This document shows positions 61,616-64,000 of a DNA stretch of 64,000 nt, in pieces. The notes under the pieces were generated by a model. That model was not told where the DNA came from. It was given only the letters and a program-made list of their open reading frames with translations, and did not search any database. The translations under genes were made by a program, and so were the position numbers. The DNA lies in contig JAJDTL010000003.1 of NCBI GenBank assembly GCA_022827195.1, positions 62,001 through 126,000 on the forward strand, written 5' to 3'. Position 1 is the stretch's first letter; every line of letters starts with the position of its first letter. The stretch comes from Caldilineaceae bacterium (GTDB taxonomy: Bacteria > Chloroflexota > Anaerolineae > Caldilineales > Caldilineaceae).

Positions 61616-64000
61616 TTGCCGCATAGACTTCCGGTAAACCTGAGCGCGATCCTCTTCATCGCGCTCCTAGCCCTGCTCATTTCTGGTCCTTTCTGGCAGC
61701 AGAGCGGGTTGCCAGCGAACGCAATAGACCAGTTACAGCATGTGCACCGCATGGCAGCCATGGAGCGATCGTTTGAGCAGGGCGTCTACTGGCCCCGCTG
61801 GTTCCCCGCCGTCTACAACGGACTTGGGGCTCCCGTTTTCCATCACTATGCTCCCGGTCTCTATTGGTTGGTCGCCGCCGTCCATCGGACTGGTATCGGT
61901 CTGGACCAGGCACTTAAGCTAGTAGTTACAGTCGCGCTGCTCCTCGCCGGGTTCGGCGCCTACGGCTGGTTACGCTACGCGTTCAGCCCAGTGGCGAGCC
62001 TTGTGGGCGCAGGTCTTTTTCTACTACACCCCCATATTCTGACCCGATCTTACTATTATGTGGGCGCCTACCCCCGTCTACTGGCTCTCCTGCTCCTGCC
62101 TGTTTGCCTCTGGGCCTTTACGTCGCTCCACGCGCGCTCGCGCATTCGAAACTGGCTGGCTGCAGTCCTCTCCTTGACCGCGCTGGTCCTCAGCCACACA
62201 TTGCTGACGATGATAGGGGCGGCTGTGCTTGCCTTCTACTGGTTGTTGCTAGCGATCGGTTACCGCCGGCCGTCGGGTCTCTTGCGCTGCGCCCTTGCCG
62301 CGATGCTGGCGGCCTTGTTGTCAGCAGGCTTCTGGCTGCCTGCCTTGGCCGACCTCAACCTGGTGAGTATTGAAGGCGCCCGCATCGGCCCATTTCACTA
62401 CAGCATCCATTTTCTCGACCTGTGGCAACTGTTCAGTTTTCCGCCTATCGTGTTGGATAGCCGTGCAGGCAACCCCTTGATGCCGTTAAACACTTTGGGT
62501 TTCGGCGCAGTATCATGGGCGGTCCTGCTGGGGGGTCTGGTCAGTCTATTCTTCGTTTCACGTCGGGAACGCCGATACTGGGGCCTAGCCGGTGTGCTCT
62601 TTGCAATCTCCATGATCATGTTGACCATGCAGATCTCGGAACCCTTGTGGGAGAGAATATCTGGACTTAGCATGGTGCAGTTTCCCTTTCGTTTTCTCTC
62701 GATCGCGCCCCTCGGCATTCTGCCCGCTGCCGCTGTTACGGTCGACGCATTTCCGAATCTCCGGCGTTGGCTGCCGGCTCTCGCTCTTGTGATCGCCTCA
62801 TTTCTAGTTCTCTTCCCCTTCTTGTTTCCTGCACATACGTCACTCTCGCCGAACGTGGAAGTAAGGTCATTGAGCGCTGAGGACACGCGCTCATTTGAGC
62901 AGACTACCTTCGCCTGGGGTACCACTGTGAGTGGCGAATTCCTGCCACGCGGCGCAGATATGAACGTCATTAACGGACAGACGCCGGAGCCGAGCGCGGC
63001 ACAGCCACAGTGGCGTTCACCTCACGAGGCAGCAGTTGACCTCTCGAATCAGCATGAGCCGATCCTTATACGTCTCCATTTTCATCCCGGTTGGGACACC
63101 GGAGAAAGGGCAACCCTAGCCGCCGGACCTGCCGGCTGGGTTCAAGTGAACGAGCTAAGAGATCTCGGACAGCCGCTTGTGATTCTCTGGAAGGGAACCG
63201 ACACCCAGCGCTGGGGGGAACGAGCAAGCCTTTTCGGCCTGACTGCTTCCGCTGCTGGCCTCTTGTTTCTTGTGCTGCGACGGCGCGGGCGGAAAGAGTT
63301 CGCGAGCGAGAGCCGGAGACCTGAAGGTAAGTCTTCATTTCAGGTCAATGCACTGGCTGGCTGCGCGCTCTGCCTGGTGCTTGTACGACTTGCATTTGAT
63401 CAAAGCGATTCAGGTCCTTACCTGCGGCACTCGCCTCCCGGGCAATTAGCCTTTGCCGTAGAGGGACAGCCGGCGACGATTGGTGATTCTCCATCCAACC
63501 AGGTTACCCTCCTCGGCTGGCAGTTGGTAAGCGGAGGAGATCCAAAACCGGGTGGGACGATCAGAGCTCGCCTTTACTGGCAAGCGAACGGCAAAGCTGC
63601 TGAGGAACTACATAGCTTTCTGCATCTGTACACTCCTTCTATGCAGCGTTCCTGGGCGGTCGAGAATGTCGGGATCGGCGGCCGTCCCGACTCGCAGTTC
63701 TGGGACCCGGCCAAGTATTACGTCGACGATCTACGACTCAGCTTGCCGGCCGACCTGCCGCCGGTCACCTATTCGTTGGTCGCCGGAATGTTCACCTCCC
63801 ACGGTGAGAGAATCATCGTTCCCGGTTCAAACGACAATACAATCCATTTGAGGACGGTTGAAGTCGTCCCTTTGCGTCCTGGCATCTTCCAAAGGGAAAA
63901 ACCTGGAATCATAACCCCCGCAACCACCGACGACGGCCTGCGTCTGCAAGGCTACGATCTGTTTTCACAACCCGGCGTCCCGTCGCTGCGCCTGTTCTGG
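61616..64000 (+). CDS. Large polytopic membrane protein, copy 2, cut by right edge
   Basis: An open frame from TTG 61616 to the window end (795 residues, no stop), a tandem paralogue of the preceding gene. Shared blocks are SFEQGVYWPRWF, GAPVFHHYAPGLYWLVAAVH, LLALLLLPVCLWAFTSLH, and PGQLAFAVEG and LQGYDLFSQPG at the C-terminal side. GGAAGG lies 6 bases before the TTG, and an in-frame TGA just upstream rules out an earlier start. About 120 further residues are expected beyond the edge, from comparison with copy 1. The gap between the two genes is 25 bp, so they are probably co-transcribed. Confidence 0.85.
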   Translation, partial: MPHRLPVNLSAILFIALLALLISGPFWQQSGLPANAIDQLQHVHRMAAMERSFEQGVYWPRWFPAVYNGLGAPVFHHYAPGLYWLVAAVHRTGIGLDQALKLVVTVALLLAGFGAYGWLRYAFSPVASLVGAGLFLLHPHILTRSYYYVGAYPRLLALLLLPVCLWAFTSLHARSRIRNWLAAVLSLTALVLSHTLLTMIGAAVLAFYWLLLAIGYRRPSGLLRCALAAMLAALLSAGFWLPALADLNLVSIEGARIGPFHYSIHFLDLWQLFSFPPIVLDSRAGNPLMPLNTLGFGAVSWAVLLGGLVSLFFVSRRERRYWGLAGVLFAISMIMLTMQISEPLWERISGLSMVQFPFRFLSIAPLGILPAAAVTVDAFPNLRRWLPALALVIASFLVLFPFLFPAHTSLSPNVEVRSLSAEDTRSFEQTTFAWGTTVSGEFLPRGADMNVINGQTPEPSAAQPQWRSPHEAAVDLSNQHEPILIRLHFHPGWDTGERATLAAGPAGWVQVNELRDLGQPLVILWKGTDTQRWGERASLFGLTASAAGLLFLVLRRRGRKEFASESRRPEGKSSFQVNALAGCALCLVLVRLAFDQSDSGPYLRHSPPGQLAFAVEGQPATIGDSPSNQVTLLGWQLVSGGDPKPGGTIRARLYWQANGKAAEELHSFLHLYTPSMQRSWAVENVGIGGRPDSQFWDPAKYYVDDLRLSLPADLPPVTYSLVAGMFTSHGERIIVPGSNDNTIHLRTVEVVPLRPGIFQREKPGIITPATTDDGLRLQGYDLFSQPGVPSLRLFW

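Noticed and set aside
1..64000. tRNA, rRNA or tmRNA genes
   Set aside because: Read through intergenic regions on both strands for cloverleaf and GTTCGA-type signals; none was convincing. A covariance search would be decisive.

Overview
The window is high-GC bacterial DNA, densely packed with genes. It most likely comes from a Chloroflexota genome, perhaps a Caldilinea-like or uncultured Anaerolineae relative. This is inferred from the gene repertoire: family III CoA-transferases with MaoC hydratases, M81 peptidase, RraA, several Gfo/Idh/MocA and PhyH genes, many GT4 glycosyltransferases, and large PTPS-related membrane proteins. No rRNA or tRNA gene was seen to fix the taxonomy.

Layout. 1-2212 (minus): a metF fragment cut by the left edge, metV and an RraA-like gene. 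2515-5304 (plus): a CtpA-type S41 protease, smpB, and a homologue of the ArmA/Rmt aminoglycoside-resistance 16S rRNA methyltransferases. 5374-8968 (minus): acyl-CoA dehydrogenase, CaiB/BaiF CoA-transferase, MaoC hydratase and a GNAT acetyltransferase. 9035-9458: a hicBA toxin-antitoxin pair. 9616-11154: an acyl-CoA synthetase. 11323-13605 (minus): a ribosomal operon rplU-rpmA-rpmE-tdk, in which bL21 carries a C-terminal extension of about thirteen 11-residue repeats. 14043-17004: phytoene-desaturase-like crtI and an M81 peptidase, overlapping tail to tail.

17638-26200 (plus): redoxin, a SelA-like PLP enzyme, a 1-kb gene-less stretch with short tandem repeats, then an enolase-superfamily enzyme, RidA, two Gfo/Idh/MocA oxidoreductases, a PhyH dioxygenase and an isochorismatase-type hydrolase, probably for catabolism of acid sugars or related small molecules. 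26212-29247: a DinG-type helicase with both an N-terminal exonuclease and a likely Fe-S cluster. 29240-39960: an exopolysaccharide-type locus with seven GT4 enzymes, one GT2 and a Wzx-like flippase, several of them translationally coupled.

39986-46203 (minus): metG, a GT-C membrane glycosyltransferase, a VanW protein and coaX. 46449-50984 (plus): a DUF624 membrane protein and a two-gene xanthine-dehydrogenase-family oxidoreductase whose N-terminal ferredoxin domain has lost all four cluster cysteines. 51359-53873 (minus): SDR, PPK2, a cupin gene interrupted by an amber codon, and a glutaredoxin-like protein. 54123-58602: a YdiJ-like D-2-hydroxyglutarate dehydrogenase facing an ADHFE1-like hydroxyacid-oxoacid transhydrogenase, which together could recycle 2-oxoglutarate while oxidising 4-hydroxybutyrate. 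58840-64000: two tandem paralogous giant membrane proteins, the second cut by the right edge.

No CRISPR array, prophage, complete insertion sequence, rRNA or tRNA was recognised. The strongest candidates for something undescribed are the repeat-extended bL21, the cluster-less molybdenum hydroxylase and the Rmt-like methyltransferase.
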